The notes beneath the pieces were generated by a model. It searched no databases, was not told where the DNA came from, and saw nothing but the letters and a program-made list of their open reading frames with translations. A stretch of DNA of 64,000 nucleotides, taken from Pestalotiopsis fici W106-1 (lineage: Eukaryota; Ascomycota; Sordariomycetes; Amphisphaeriales; Sporocadaceae). The stretch spans positions 1,690,685 through 1,754,684 of the forward strand of contig NW_006917099.1 in assembly GCF_000516985.1 (NCBI RefSeq). Reading direction: 5' to 3'. A program made the translations under genes and the position numbers. This document shows, piece after piece, positions 34,484 through 46,128 of the stretch. The stretch's first letter is position 1; the number at the start of each line of letters is the position of its first letter.

Positions 34484-34889
34484 ATTCACACAAAACCTGC
34501 AGGCTAGTAGCTGGGTAAGTGAATATCATCTGCAAGGTTCATAGTCGCATCGGAAGAAGCTCCGAGTTGGTCAGAGGCAAGAGAATGTCAGATTGACTCG
34601 ACGGATTGATTCTCCGCAACTCCGCAAGCCGCCCGCCACGTTCTAGCAGTTAGTCCACCAAACTCCGCCGTCTCGGGGCACTAGAGAAGCTGGATCATGT
34701 CAGTGTAGAAACAAAATGCATCGCTGGTTGAATCTCTGGTTTTAAATTTTTCAATTTGACATTGTATTTTCTTTGACTCTTCATCTGATTCCGTTTATTA
34801 TCGTCGTGAAATTCTGGCCGCAGCTTTGAAAATGACCACTGGATTGCCCATACCCCCTGTACTGACTGCCCTGTCGGGGCTGGAGGAGC
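34484..34889. other. Short spacer
   Basis: Promoter of the Zn2Cys6 gene (start 34483) and 3' flank of the aminotransferase (stop 34890). Nothing else was recognised. Confidence 0.6.
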
Positions 34890-36428
34890 CTAAGCTTTGC
34901 GCACCACTGCGTCGATGGCTTCTGCGGTGTAGGCGAGATTCTTTGCATTTAGACCAGCGACATTGATGCGACCACTGGCTGGTAAATGAATGTGATACTT
35001 TGCAACAAGTTCCTCACATTGGCCGGACGACAATGCCAGTGTCCTTGATGTCATTAGTTCAACTCTTGCATACCATTCTTTAAGGCATGGAAACTTACGA
35101 GAACAATCCCTTGTCTGTAATGATGTGGTCCCAGTTTCCGGGCGTCTGTCATTGAGTTCAGTGTTTGAAACTTCGTTCCTCGATACCCATGAACTTACCG
35201 TCAGCTTAACGGTGAGATATTCGTGCAAGATTGCTCTGTTTCTGTGCAAGCGAGCTCTCATTTCAGCCAGCTCAGAGACCCTATCAGAGAATTAGATGTG
35301 CTATTTCACAGAATGATACGGGATAATCCAAACCATTGCTTTCGTAGCTCGACATCTGAGAGCACAATCTTTACCAGCCTCGAGCCATATGCCGGAGAAG
35401 ATGAGAATTCTTGACGAATCAAGACTCTGAGTTGGTCCTTGACGTTTGCGGCCGTCTCGGGCGTCTTGGTGACAACGTGCAATGCGCCGCAGCGCTCTCC
35501 GTACAGGGCAAAGTTCTTGGAGAATGATTGGCACACAATCACCTCTGGGCACGTCTCGGTCATGATGTGCACACCTGCCGCGTCCTCGTCGAGTCCATCG
35601 CCGAGACCTTGGTAAGCAATGTCAATGAAGGGTAGGTGTTCCTTGGCCTTTAGTTCCTCAGCCAGGGTCTTCCACTGCTCTACCGAGAAGTCGGCGCCAA
35701 CGGGGTTTTGGCAACAGCCCTGGAGCGAAAAGATGCTCTTGGCCGGTGCCTCCCTGATGGTGCGCAGGACGGTTTCAAAGTCGACCTGTTTCGTGTCTGG
35801 GTCCACGTGACGATATGTCTCGACCTCGAGGCCGACGTGCTTGAACAGCGGCACAGTATTACCCCAAGATGGAACACCAACAAAGACCTTGGGCTTTGGT
35901 TGGATATTGGTGACGAGAAGGAGCGCTCCGAGATGGTTTGCGCCAGTTCCAGAAATTGTCTGGACAGACGCTACCTGTATTGGACCTTGTCAATTACTTG
36001 CAACTGCTGCCATTTTGCATTCGACTCAACTAACCCTCCCACTGGACACGGCACTGTTGCCCTCGCCAAACATGACATTGGCAGCCAACTGCAAGAATTC
36101 GACCTCTCCCGTTGTAATCTCATACTATTCCTTGGGGATTAGCAAATGTGATGCGCACGATTGGAAGCTCTCGGGTTCACATACATCATGTCCAAGATCA
36201 AGCTTGTCGAGTCTCCTCTTGGCCTACCAAAGTATAAGCAAAACAAACGCCAAACCATTGATGAGCTTGAATTACCTCTCGCACTACTTCCAACTCTTGA
36301 TAACGTCCTTGCTCATTTCGGTAAATGCCTACTCCCACATCGACCTTGTCGGGCGAATGATCGGCATCCGCGCGCTTCTTCAACCAGAACATGGGGTCAC
36401 TCGGACCTGGAAGAATGTGCTCAAACAT
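34890..36428 (-). CDS. Aspartate aminotransferase-like class I PLP aminotransferase
   Basis: Seven exons: 36428-36276, 36223-36185, 36124-36035, 35974-35334, 35280-35199, 35145-35099 and 35043-34890, giving 401 aa, the normal length for cytosolic aspartate aminotransferase. Signatures: VGVGIYRNEQG, SVQTISGTGANHLGALLL, VPSWGNT, LQGCCQNPVG, the PLP-binding Lys in CQSFSKNFALYGERCGAL, and the closing YHIHLPASGRINVAGLN. It moves the amino group between aspartate/glutamate and their 2-oxo acids. The usual ACAHNPTG is here CCQNPVG and the N-terminus is short, so this may be a divergent paralogue with another amino-acid partner. Exon 4 ends at a weak donor (GTTTGG), but frame and homology agree. ATG 36428 is used; an ATG 30 bp upstream (36458) is also open. 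No mitochondrial presequence is obvious. Confidence 0.9.
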
Positions 36429-37464
36429 GGTTGTGGAATGCGAGTTTTGCTTTGGCATTGTCAGGACAAAGTTGTCAAGGATCCGTCGATTTTGTCGGTC
36501 CAATATATCTTGTGCGTCTTGTAATATGATGGCTTTTGTATTGACCAGTTTGAATCATCAAGCTGTACCTAGTAGTCACAGAAGGAACGAAATCGGCATC
36601 TCATATTAACAAGGTCGATGAAAGCCAGTGGAGCCTTTCCCGGAGTCATTTATGACGCGATATCCAATCAGATGCATTTTTTAATCAAAGACCACCGAAA
36701 GATAGGCCATAGTATACTCGGGTGTGAAGCCGAGCGATTTGGCGTTTGGGTCCCAGAGCGAATTAGCGGAGCGATCGCGGGGTCAATCGGCGAAGCAATT
36801 CAAGTGCCGGTCGGCGAAGACAGTGGTGATGCCGAACGTCGCACCACGCAGCTAGACTTATCTTCTACATAGCGTCACAGTAGTGGAGCGGCGTCTGCTA
36901 TGTAGGTACTAGCCAAAACTGGCCACTTATCATGTCCATAATATGTGTAAATTTACACAATCCTGGTTGTTCGGAATCCATGATGAATTGAATTCTTGTC
37001 GCCACTCTTATAAGGACCGAGAATCTGAAAACACTTTCAAGTCTATCCAGATTATGAAATCTGTGGTCGTTATATTCCGAGATGTGGACTTGGACCGAGC
37101 AGTGCCAAGCTAGGGAGGACCAAACGGGGAGTTCTCCCGAGTTTACGTGGGGACCCTCGGCTGCTACGCCGAGAGTTAGTCATTCGTCGTATCACAGCTT
37201 GATCGAGCCACTGATTCAGACTTGTCTTATTGCTTGCGACCTGATGACTGTTTCTTAGAGCTGGCATAGTGTGATTATTTTGTTAATTGTGCCAACGACA
37301 AAATGATCATAAACAACGCAGCCGCCGTTTTCCGGTCTGGCATTTTGTTATTCTGAATTCTGTCGTTGTCAAATCGTGGAAGCTGGCTAGGTGTAGCACT
37401 CTCGTTGGTAGGGCCAAAAAATTCAATGTCGCCCAACGCTTAAATTGCCGCATTTCTCTACCTA
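36429..37464. other. Spacer with small inverted repeats
   Basis: Promoter of the aminotransferase. A 9-bp inverted repeat CTACATAGC/GCTATGTAG (36,865-36,873 and 36,897-36,905), a repeated TCGGCGAAG (about 36,786 and 36,811) and a small hairpin CTCGGC-GCCGAG near 37,154-37,171 are visible. No coding sequence was recognised. Confidence 0.5.
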
Positions 37465-37765
37465 TGCATTCTCACCACTGGCGTTTCCCGTGGTGGTGTC
37501 GGAGCTGGCTTTGTGACAGCCCTCGCCAAAGCGGAGCCCGCGCTGCTTATACTTGCTGGGCCGTAACCAGAACAAGGTTCAAAAAACCGCCCAGGCTATC
37601 AATTCGCAGATATCAAGTGTTGGCATCCGGACGTTGGATCTTGATCTTGTGTCGCTCGACAGCGTCAAGAGGCATCTGCCACAGTTTCGAACAACCACTC
37701 CCAGGAATGAACTATTTGCCGAAGAGCTATTTAACATACCCAAGCAGAGTATAAAACTTTTATAG
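37465..37765 (+). pseudogene. Truncated, frameshifted short-chain dehydrogenase (SDR) remnant
   Basis: The plus strand encodes the N-terminal cofactor part of an SDR: ILTTGVSRGGVGAGF (TGxxxGG/GxG-type nucleotide motif), then VTALAKAEPALLILAG, and after one extra G near 37,561 (frame change) RNQNKVQKTAQAINSQ and SVGIRTLDLDLVSLDSVK (the conserved D-L-x-S-L segment). Coding resemblance ends at about 37,740, well before the catalytic Tyr-x-x-x-Lys. It therefore keeps at most about 90 of the usual about 300 residues and is broken by a frameshift. It probably once belonged to the same accessory gene set as its neighbours. Confidence 0.7.
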
Positions 37766-37960
37766 CACTAACCTCTCCAGCAAGACATATAGTCTTGTTC
37801 GCACAGGTTCTCCATTACGTCCCCACATGGAGTTTCAGTAAAGTATTCTCTAGCATGGTTTTATTTTTTGCACGAATTAAGGATGTAGCTCTCGATATTA
37901 AGACTTTGATGCGATGGCTTTGTCAAAGACTTAAGCTATCTAAAAAAAAAAAAAAAGCCA

Positions 37961-39149
37961 TCACGCGGTGACATCGATAAGTATCTTGACGTGTTTATCC
38001 GTCTCATGGATGAGCGCCAAGATACCATCTTCAACCACTCGATCCATGGTGATTTTACGGGTAATCATCTCTCCGACTTTGGGTAGTCCATTATTTTCAA
38101 ATAACTTGATCACATTTTCAAAGTCTGTCGTAGTATAGCTCAGAGCTGGAATGGTCAGTCAGATTAACATTCACTTGACAAATACTCCGGACCCTTACCT
38201 GAAAAGAGCTTCTTCTCTCCAAACATTAAAGTGTTCAGATTAATCGGAATGTCACTGTCCCAGACAGCGACATTGACGATTGTTCCCTTTTTGCGTACGG
38301 CCTCGCATGCGGCCTTGATGCTTGAAGGCACACTGGCGCAGTTGAAAGCAACATCAGGACCTTGGGTGTCGCACAGGAGCCTAGCCTTGGTGACTACATC
38401 CTCTTCGTTGGGGTCAATAATGGCCGTAACCCCGAGCCGACGCGCAACCTCCTTGCGATTGCGGGCGACTTCGACAACAATGACTTGTTTTGGCTGAAAG
38501 GCTTGTAAGCATTGTATGACGGCCAACCCGATTGGACCTGCGCCCATGACAAGAACATTGTCACCCGACTTGATGCCACTCTGTTCAATCGCATGCCAAG
38601 CGACGGCCAATGGCTCGACCAAAGCTACAACAGCATAAACGCCGTCAGCACAGATTCTCTGCTACTGAGCAGCGGCAAACACTCACCTCCTATATCCGAC
38701 GGGAACGAGTTGGGCAGTTTGAAAACAAACCTGGCGTCGACGCTCACCAAGTCTGATAGCCCCCCGCCCCAGCCCGTCAAACCTACAAAGCCGAAGGAGT
38801 CACACAAGTTTGTCGAGCCGCTCCGACACGGGACGCAGTGACCGCAGCAGATTGTAGGTTGTACGGCAACCCTGTCGCCCGGCTCAAGCCCACCGCGCAC
38901 TTCCGAGCCGATCTCGACAACCTCCCCAGAGAACTCGTGGCCTAGTGTGACTGGCCACTTCTCATTGGTGATCGGGTGGGGTGTGTCTTTGAGCGGGATG
39001 GCTCGAGGTGATTTGTACGCGTTCAGGTCTGAGCCGCAAAGCCCGCAAAAGTGTGGTCGGACTTTGACCTGGTGGGGAAGACATTCCGGCTCGGGGAGAT
39101 TGACCTCCAGGCGGATGTCTTGGGGCCCGTAATAACGAACAGCACGCAT
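37961..39149 (-). CDS. Zinc-containing medium-chain dehydrogenase, butanediol dehydrogenase type
   Basis: Three exons: 39149-38687, 38624-38199 and 38145-37961, giving 357 aa. Start ATG 39149 (MRAVRYYGPQDIRLE). Motifs: FCGLCGSDLNAY (catalytic zinc), TLGHEFSGEVVEIG, CCGHCVPCRSGSTNLC (structural zinc Cys), VEPLAVAWHAIEQSGI, VLVMGAGPIGLAV (Rossmann). The loop between the two zinc regions (SPRAIPLKDTPHPITNEKWP) is characteristic of fungal (R,R)-2,3-butanediol dehydrogenase-like enzymes, which act on vicinal diols or acetoin with NAD(H). The exact substrate is not readable; sorbitol/threonine-type relatives are possible. Both introns split codons at phase 1 and rejoin exactly. Cytosolic. The only 3' feature is a poly-A/T run directly behind the stop. 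Confidence 0.92.
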
Positions 39150-40254
39150 CGCTGTGATACAGGTGCGACGTGGTGTGATTTCCCTTTTTGTTTCCAACAG
39201 TCAACGAAGTCGGGATGCGAGATTACGATCCCTGGGTTCTTGCGACTATTCCGGGAACGGCGGAAGGGGGGTAGGAGGTTATGTATCAATTAAAGGTTCA
39301 TAAACCTGGATGATCCCATTAGGTTAGGTCATAAAGTTACCAAGTCCGGCAATCATTTTCCATGCAGTCCTCGCATAAATTTGGAGTCGTCCCATAACAG
39401 AACAGATTGGAGTAGTGCGCAATTTCGATTGGAGATTGTTTCGTACTACGTAGCGCTGCCACCTGGTTACTATACTCACGTCAGCCAACACTCCAGCCCT
39501 AAATAGAAAAACTACCCGAATGGCCGGCAGTCTTATTGGGAGACTCGTATGTACCTTTACGTCAGCTCAATCCCAAAGCTACATCACCGTGTAACGTGAA
39601 CGAGGCCACTCACGCCATGGATATCACAACAGGGGCGGACCTGGCGAATCTTAACTGTATTGGGATGTAAGAGTTCAGGCCAGATCATATAGGAACGTAG
39701 AGAGGGATTGATTGAGGTTGTGATAATGCTGCACTTGTTCTTCAATGCCGTAGAAATTAACTCTGTTAACGGGGGTGATTGCAGTGAAGAATATTTGACC
39801 AGTCTCGATTATACGAAATTTAAGAAATTGGATTTCAATGCAATGGCGGGCTTCTGTAATAATAAGTTTATGTAGAGAAACCTGATGCATGAAAGAGAAT
39901 CCTTTTAGAGTTCAAGGTTTCTATCCCAACTTCAACAACAATGGACCTCAAGGTCGTGCCATGTCGCGTGCTAGCACCCATACATACATATTCCGTAGCT
40001 ACAATCGACATTCTATATTGGAGATCCCTTATCACGATTATTAGGATTTGTGGATCACCAGGTAGATGCATCAGTGGTGTACTTCCTATTCATCAGATTT
40101 ACCCATCGTTTTCGTGTATACCGTGTACTAGCCAATAGGTCTCGGACAACATGCTACGGCCATTTTTTTTTTCTTACTACCGCAGATGTGGCATTCAAAG
40201 TTTGCAGAATAACGAATATGAGATCTAAACAATTTCACCAATCGGGACGCAACT
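39150..40254. other. Spacer without recognised genes
   Basis: About 1.1 kb upstream of the dehydrogenase and downstream of the MFS gene. No family signature, tRNA or repeat was seen. Confidence 0.6.
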
Positions 40255-42254
40255 TCAAGTCCGGTGCCGCTTCTTCTCCATTATCCATGCAAACGTCAAC
40301 AGCATGGCAGAGACGACTTGGCTGGCGCCTGCAAACCCGAGGCCGTGCCACCAGGTGCGGTTGGGGCCAACCAAAGCCTCTGCAATCGGATTGCCGATCA
40401 AGGATGCAATGCCGACTGGCATACAGGCAACACCCATCCGCATACCAGTTGACGCCACGTCGGGATCGAGTGAGGAGATCATGGGGAAGTACAGGGCGGG
40501 GACTGGCAGAGCGGACCAACATTAGTTTAACATTCAGGGGAACATTGTTTTGGAAAATTGCAACAACTTACTTGACCCGGAAAAGAAACCATATCTACAT
40601 GATGAATATCAGATCTTTGACGGTTCGACGGGCATGGTGTGTCTAAATAACTTACAGGATCGCGAGAACAACCACGCTACCAGAATTGGTGGCTCCGCCG
40701 AGCGCAAATTGGATCACACCAGCAAGCAAAGTGCAGGGAATGTACATCTGGTGTGAGATCGAGTTTAGTCGGTGTCATATCCATGACAAGTAGCACTAGT
40801 TCCAAGTTACCTCGAAGAGTCCGTAGCGATCAGCCAGCCAGTTGGGAATCGTTCTACCCAGCACACTCGTCAGATTGAGCAATGGCAGTAGCCAATCTGC
40901 CAGACCAGATGGTATCCCGTGGTCGAGTGCGAAGGACTGAATTGCAAACCTGGGATTTCACTCTTGTTAGTCTCGATCGAGCCGGATGAGGGGGAAGAGG
41001 GAGTATATTTGGGGGCACTGACGGTGGAAAGTATAAACCAAGGCTGACGACGAAACCCATGGAAATGATTGCTAGGTAAGCTGGATCACGTAGCATTTGC
41101 CCCATACTGCGCGGTTTGTGTGGCTTTATATCATCAGCCAGGCCTTCGGGGTCTGGCGACGTCACCTCTGTATCGTTTCTCATTGATGGTGTCGCCGCCG
41201 CCGTCTCCGCCTTCTCCCTGCTGCCCATTCCATCCACATAGCCTTCCTTGGGTTGGTGCTGCCCGTTGATCTTTTCCCCGGCTAGAACAGCCTCGGGTTG
41301 TTCCACCGTGACATTACTGACCTTTGGATCAGAGAGCAATAGGTTCGCAAAGATGCAGGCGGCAAGCACTATAAAGGCGCTGACGCGGACCGTCCAGGGG
41401 AACCCGAGGTTGGAATAGAAAAGCTTGCCGCCGAGAAGGGAAAAGACAAACCCACCAATGGCCGCCCCAGTAGATATGATGCCCATGGCCAGCGCTCGGC
41501 GCTTCTTGAAATGTTTCGCGACGAGGCCAGTGACGGGCAGAAAAGCAAATCCAAGACCGCCTCCCATGCCGATACTTTCGGTAATGTCAGCAAGGTCCAT
41601 GATCTGCACCATTAGTTGATATAAGTAGGACTATTCCACTTACCCTTGGGCCAAGATGATGGGCGCATATTGACCCGGGTGACATAGACTCAACATGAAA
41701 AAGGTAAAGACAAAGAGGACAGAGCCCCCACCGACAGTCCAGCGCCAGTGCCCACCGTCAAGAAGGAAGCCACCAAAGACTCCAAGACTACGAGATTCGG
41801 GTTGTATTAGTGCCATGACTTTTGCCTTTTGGTTATAAAGTCTCGAATCAAATGCGGCTTGGTGATGCTCACAAAAATTCCATAAAGAGCTGTAGGGTGC
41901 CAATCCACGCGATTGTTGAGTGCGAATAGTTCTTTGTGTCGGCATCAGAGACGGATCGGGGAAGATACGCAATGGACTACTCACTGGCAACCACTGGTCC
42001 TGGTAGAAGGTCTGGTAACTCCCAAACGACAGAACAGCGCCCAGCATGGAGAACTGGATCATCCATGCTCCCAGAACAGAGGCCCAACCACGCCCACCTC
42101 CGTCGACATTGTGAAAGAAGCCACCCATTTCAACGCTTGCTTTTGTTACTGGTGCTGCCGTGACAGGTGCTACACTAATAGGTCGTTGAAATGGTGTTGC
42201 ATTGCTAGAAGGCTCTGCCCGAGACAACTCGGACTTTTCAGGTGACGCAGACAT
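40255..42254 (-). CDS. MFS transporter, monocarboxylate-porter (MCT/MCH) type
   Basis: Eight exons: 42254-41985, 41931-41873, 41787-41644, 41574-41023, 40949-40811, 40747-40656, 40594-40572 and 40502-40255, giving 508 aa. The chain is supported by frame agreement at every joint, including a 23-bp exon (YGFFSGS). The N-terminus of about 50 residues is cytosolic and Ser/Pro-rich; 12 membrane segments follow. Signatures of fungal monocarboxylate-type porters: WASVLGAWMIQFSMLGAVLSFG near the start, YQDQWLP, STIAWIGTLQLFMEF, GIGMGGGLGFAFLPVTGLVAKHFKKRRALAMG and NWLADRYGLFE. A long acidic loop lies between segments 6 and 7. Such proteins carry monocarboxylates or riboflavin-like solutes, but fungal substrates are mostly unknown, and many sit in metabolite clusters. 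Plasma membrane is likely. Confidence 0.9.
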
Positions 42255-43155
42255 GGCCGAGCTTGATGGTGAATTTCATGCAATTGCTGTTATCAATTTT
42301 CTGCCCGTGAAGTTTGACAGCAATGAAAACAGCAAACAGCAAAGGCATTACATTCATGGTTCAAAAAAGTTCTTTTCCTTGACCATTTGCCAAGGTTGTT
42401 TCGCGAGCAGGTCCGTGATTGGCTCGCCTCGTTGTAAGGCATATGGATTTCTAAGCATCGAAGCCGGGGAAACGTGATCCCGTGGAAATCACATCATATA
42501 AAGGGCATGACGCTCCTGGAAACATGTATTGCCAATTACATGTGTAAAACCAGAGTGAGGAAAGAAATTCAGATCAATCACCATGCTGCAGATGAAGACA
42601 CTTGAAGATTCTGGCCTAATGCAGTGGGTAAATAGTGAATGACGAGGTAGATGCGCAAATTGATACTTCATTTGAAAGGTTTCATATAGAGTGGTGTGTT
42701 TAAACGTGAAGAAATCTCTATCATGCCTTTCAAGTCCTGATATTGTTTGGCCTGCTGGCGGCTATTTGGGCCTTAGTAACCTGGTATCGTACGGTATTGT
42801 AGACGAGTGGGACACCATTCTGCGACTAAAACCCGGGATTCGGGAAGCATTTTCATAACTGATGTGAGTATGCCGGCCCAATGAAGCATCTGGGCGACCC
42901 CTTGATGGGATAAGGTCTTAGAGGCCTAAAACTACACCGTTTATTTTCTATACAATTGATACGGAATCTCTTTTATTCAAAGGGCTGCACTGAATAGCGT
43001 CGGCAATTCGCGCACAAAGTCTGTATGACTCGATCAGCATGGCCGACAAGAGCCCAGTACCGCCTCTAACGTACTGCACCACTGTCTGCCGACAAGTCCT
43101 CGGTCGAGAAAAATGTATCGTTCCGTGACCAAACATGCGACTCGAAATCCCTTGG
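42255..43155. other. Spacer without recognised genes
   Basis: About 0.9 kb: promoter of the MFS gene (start 42254) and 3' flank of the O-methyltransferase (stop 43156). Nothing recognised. Confidence 0.6.
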
Positions 43156-43924
43156 CTAGGTCCTCTCGTGCCCCACGTATACGGCCATACCTAAACCTCC
43201 ACTGTACGGCGCAGTTGTCATCCTGAAGCCGTTTTGAGGATCTTGCAAGTATGTCATGAGTTCCTTGTATCCGTCCTGGGCCGCTAGGACATTGTCCATG
43301 ACAATCATGGCGCCGACTTTGAGGTGTGGCCGCACCAGTCTGAGCGTCGGCATGGCCAGTTCACACCAGACTGTTCTCGTCACGTCAGTTTCCACCAATG
43401 GCACGAGTGGCTGGCGGCATTTCGCTCCAAGTGTCGTGCAACTTACTGTCCAGAAGAAGGAAATCAATTTCATGCGGTAGTCCAGTCTTGAGAGTCTCGC
43501 GCAGGTCTCCCTCTCGAAGCTCGATCCACTTTTCCACCTCCTCGCCAGCCTCCTTCCAGTGGCCCCGGGCGCGATTCGCCTTGATGCTCTCGTTCTCGGT
43601 GCCAATGACCTTGCCCTCTCCATTGTGCAACGCAGCGTTCTGGCCGACAGCCAAGGCGAGATAGATGGTGCTCAGACCAAACGAAGTGCCGGCCTCGACC
43701 ACGTGGCGCGCCCCGGTGGCCCGGAGCAGCAGGTAGACGAGTGCGCACTTGTCCAGGTCCAGCGCGACGAAAAGATCCAGAGCCGTGGATGGCGCCTGGC
43801 CGTCGGTGCTCACGTAGGCCGGCTCATGGAGTGCTTCGGTGTGTAGACGGCGGAGCAGGTCGAGGGTCGTCGGGCTGGCGACGACGGATGCTAGGGTCGT
43901 GTCAATGACTTGCGCGACGGACAT
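43156..43924 (-). CDS. SAM-dependent O-methyltransferase (family 3, COMT/CCoAOMT-like)
   Basis: Two exons: 43924-43447 and 43370-43156, giving 230 aa. Signatures of methyltransferase family 3 (PF01596): VVEAGTSFGLSTIYLA (SAM motif I), HEIDFLLLD (motif with metal-binding Asp), MIVMDN (second metal/catalytic Asp-Asn), and GGLGMAVYVG at the end. The intron joint LLLD|IWCELAMP uses GTAAGT...AACAG and restores the frame; retention would stop the protein. It transfers methyl from S-adenosylmethionine to a catechol or phenolic hydroxyl, usually in a metal-dependent way. Substrate unknown. No signal peptide. Placed with the transporter and dehydrogenases, it is consistent with tailoring of a small molecule, but no synthase gene is visible in the window. 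Confidence 0.88.
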
Positions 43925-44384
43925 TGTGTGATGATATTACACTAGAGATGTTTAAAAGCGATGAATCAAGGTCACGTAAGATCCAGGCTAGGTTGGCGTC
44001 TTTGAAAATCAAAACGATGATTTGCCCTTTTATGTCTTCATCCGAGATCAAGCAAGAGGCCCGAATCAATGTTCAGGCCGACGGAAATAGCAGGGCAATG
44101 TTTGCGGCTTCAAATAAATTATAGTATAAACCTTCCTGCTCCCCCAAACTTTGGATGGACCATTGAGTCATCCGCGCCTTTCGTGCGGGGAGCTAGATCG
44201 GCCGACCCATATGGAGTTTCATATGACACATTGGCAATGGGGAACGGCATATTCAATCACTATAGGTGCGTGCTATTGCTCATTTGGTAACAATTATTTC
44301 CCGAAGTGCCCGCTTTGTAGATTTCTACTTCTCCGCGGATCGAGAATGCTTTGTGACTCGACACTATGAACAGGACCAGAGAAT
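43925..44384. other. Spacer: O-methyltransferase promoter
   Basis: About 460 bp upstream of the methyltransferase start and behind the CorA-like stop. Nothing else recognised. Confidence 0.55.
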
Positions 44385-46128
44385 TTATACCTTCGCGTCA
44401 TCTGTATGCTTCTGCTTTCTTTTCTTGCGCTGGTATGAAGCATAAAACAGGCCTCCCGTAAGAAGCGTCAGCACAGTCCATGCCACTACGAATACCCAAA
44501 AGTCTCTCGAAATGGCAATTGATTTATCGTCAAAATTGAAAAAGTTCATTCCAAACAAGGTCTGTTCTCATCATGTCAGCAATCTCTCTTGGGCATGCGC
44601 CATGCTTGACTTACCGCGACAAAGCTTCCAGGCAGGTAGAAAGCCGACACGATTGTGATCAACCGCACAATGGCGCTGTCGTCAACCGTGTTCTCGGTGA
44701 GCTCTTGGAGTTTCTTGGTAATGATGGCAGTCTCTTGCCCCGATCGCTTCATTTCCCAGGTCAAATCTCGCATCTCCTGGTCGAGCTTGGTCGCCTCTAG
44801 ATGGTTGCGCATGGCTAGGGTGTTGACGACCTGAAGAGTTCAAAAGCTTAGTACAAGCATCATGTCATATCTGCCGTGGCAAGGATTAGAACCTACCATT
44901 TCTATAGCATTGCGAACTCGGCCCTGAAGGGACGCTGAACTGGTGACAAAGTCGTCGAGTACTCCTTGAACGGATGCGAATGACTGCAGTTCTTTCTTGA
45001 AGTGCGAATGCAGCGTTGGCACATTTGCTGTCACTGTCATGGTGCTTTGGCAGCAAGCCGTCGCAAACATGGACAGGTCTAGGAGATGTCGCAGCTCTTG
45101 AATGTGGTCCTGGTAGTCCTTTCCTGCTGTTTCTGCTGTGCTGGTCATTGCAATATCGTTCTGTCAACATCGCGTCAGCGTCCAGAGCCACGAATCTATC
45201 AAGGAAAGGTTGATTGGCAATTACCAGATGAGAAAAGCGATCACCAATATGTCTTAGATACATTCGCCAATTGTCTGCGTAGCATGATATAGCCAACAAG
45301 TGAAGATCTTGTGGTCGATCCAAAAGCCATTTGTTTGAAAGAGTGACCTGGGAACTATCCAATAGTTTTGCCATCCTCTGCCGCATGGAGCTCCCAGGAC
45401 TACAGTGGAGAAGAATGAGCAGATCAGAGTCTTGACTATGGTGATGATAGATACCCATGTGTCGGGTAGACCAGCCGTTTTTGGGTCCTCGGCCATTCAG
45501 CTCCACGTAGTTGAGTTTGTACATGATAGTGTCTTTGAGTACAGATCAGTAAATTCTCGTGTTTTCTCTCTTGTAAAAGCAGACTGAGCTTACAGTCGCC
45601 ATTCGATGAGGTAGTCTGAGCATGATTGCTACTTCGTGCCTCTGCAATGTGAGGCTCGTCGCCAAAAGACAGCAGTATGCGCAGGAAATCGGGCCTGATA
45701 GAATAGACATTGAATAGAGTTTCTGCCAAGGATGAGTTGATGTTTAAAGGCGATATCGTGTTATCCGACTCTACGGAACTGAATGCTCTCAGAAATTCGA
45801 TCTCGTTTACAGCGAATTCATTCTTTGACACTCACATGATCCTGGTGGTAGAGCGTGGTAGCGCTTTGTAAGTTGATAGAAAATCGATCTCATTATGAAT
45901 CAGATGCGATTTGATTCCCTCTGAACGTTTATTGTCAGCAAGTAGCAAGTGTTGTACCAGGCCTTGGGTGATTGGATTACCTTTTGTCACGTCGGTTATC
46001 TTCATGCACGAGTTTTGAGTGACAAAAATGTCATCCTCGTACTCTGTCAGCTGATCTTGTAGGGCCGAAGCAAAACCATTGCTAGCATTGACATTCGCAA
46101 AGTATCGAGGCCAAGCTTTTTCAGTCAT
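44385..46128 (-). CDS. CorA-like (Mg2+ transporter-like) two-TM membrane protein
   Basis: Seven exons: 46128-45981, 45920-45836, 45778-45594, 45532-45225, 45160-44897, 44830-44615 and 44561-44385, giving about 460 aa. The C-terminus holds the CorA hallmark: a long helix (ELRHLLDLSMFATACC..., VVNTLAMRNHLEATKLDQEM), FYLPGSFVATLFGMNFFNFD with the GMN signature, then a second membrane segment (FWVFVVAWTVLTLLTGGLFY) and a basic tail. The N-terminal about 230 residues are the soluble part seen in fungal CorA-like proteins of unknown role (IRPDFLRILLSFGDEPHIAEA, NGRGPKNGWSTRHMGIYHHH), not the bacterial funnel domain. Intron 1 (60 bp with CTGAC branch site) is in frame. The second intron's acceptor (45,779) is the least certain joint; one 9 bp earlier on the transcript also works. 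It may move divalent cations, or it may be a membrane sensor; many fungal paralogues lack tested transport. Confidence 0.82.
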
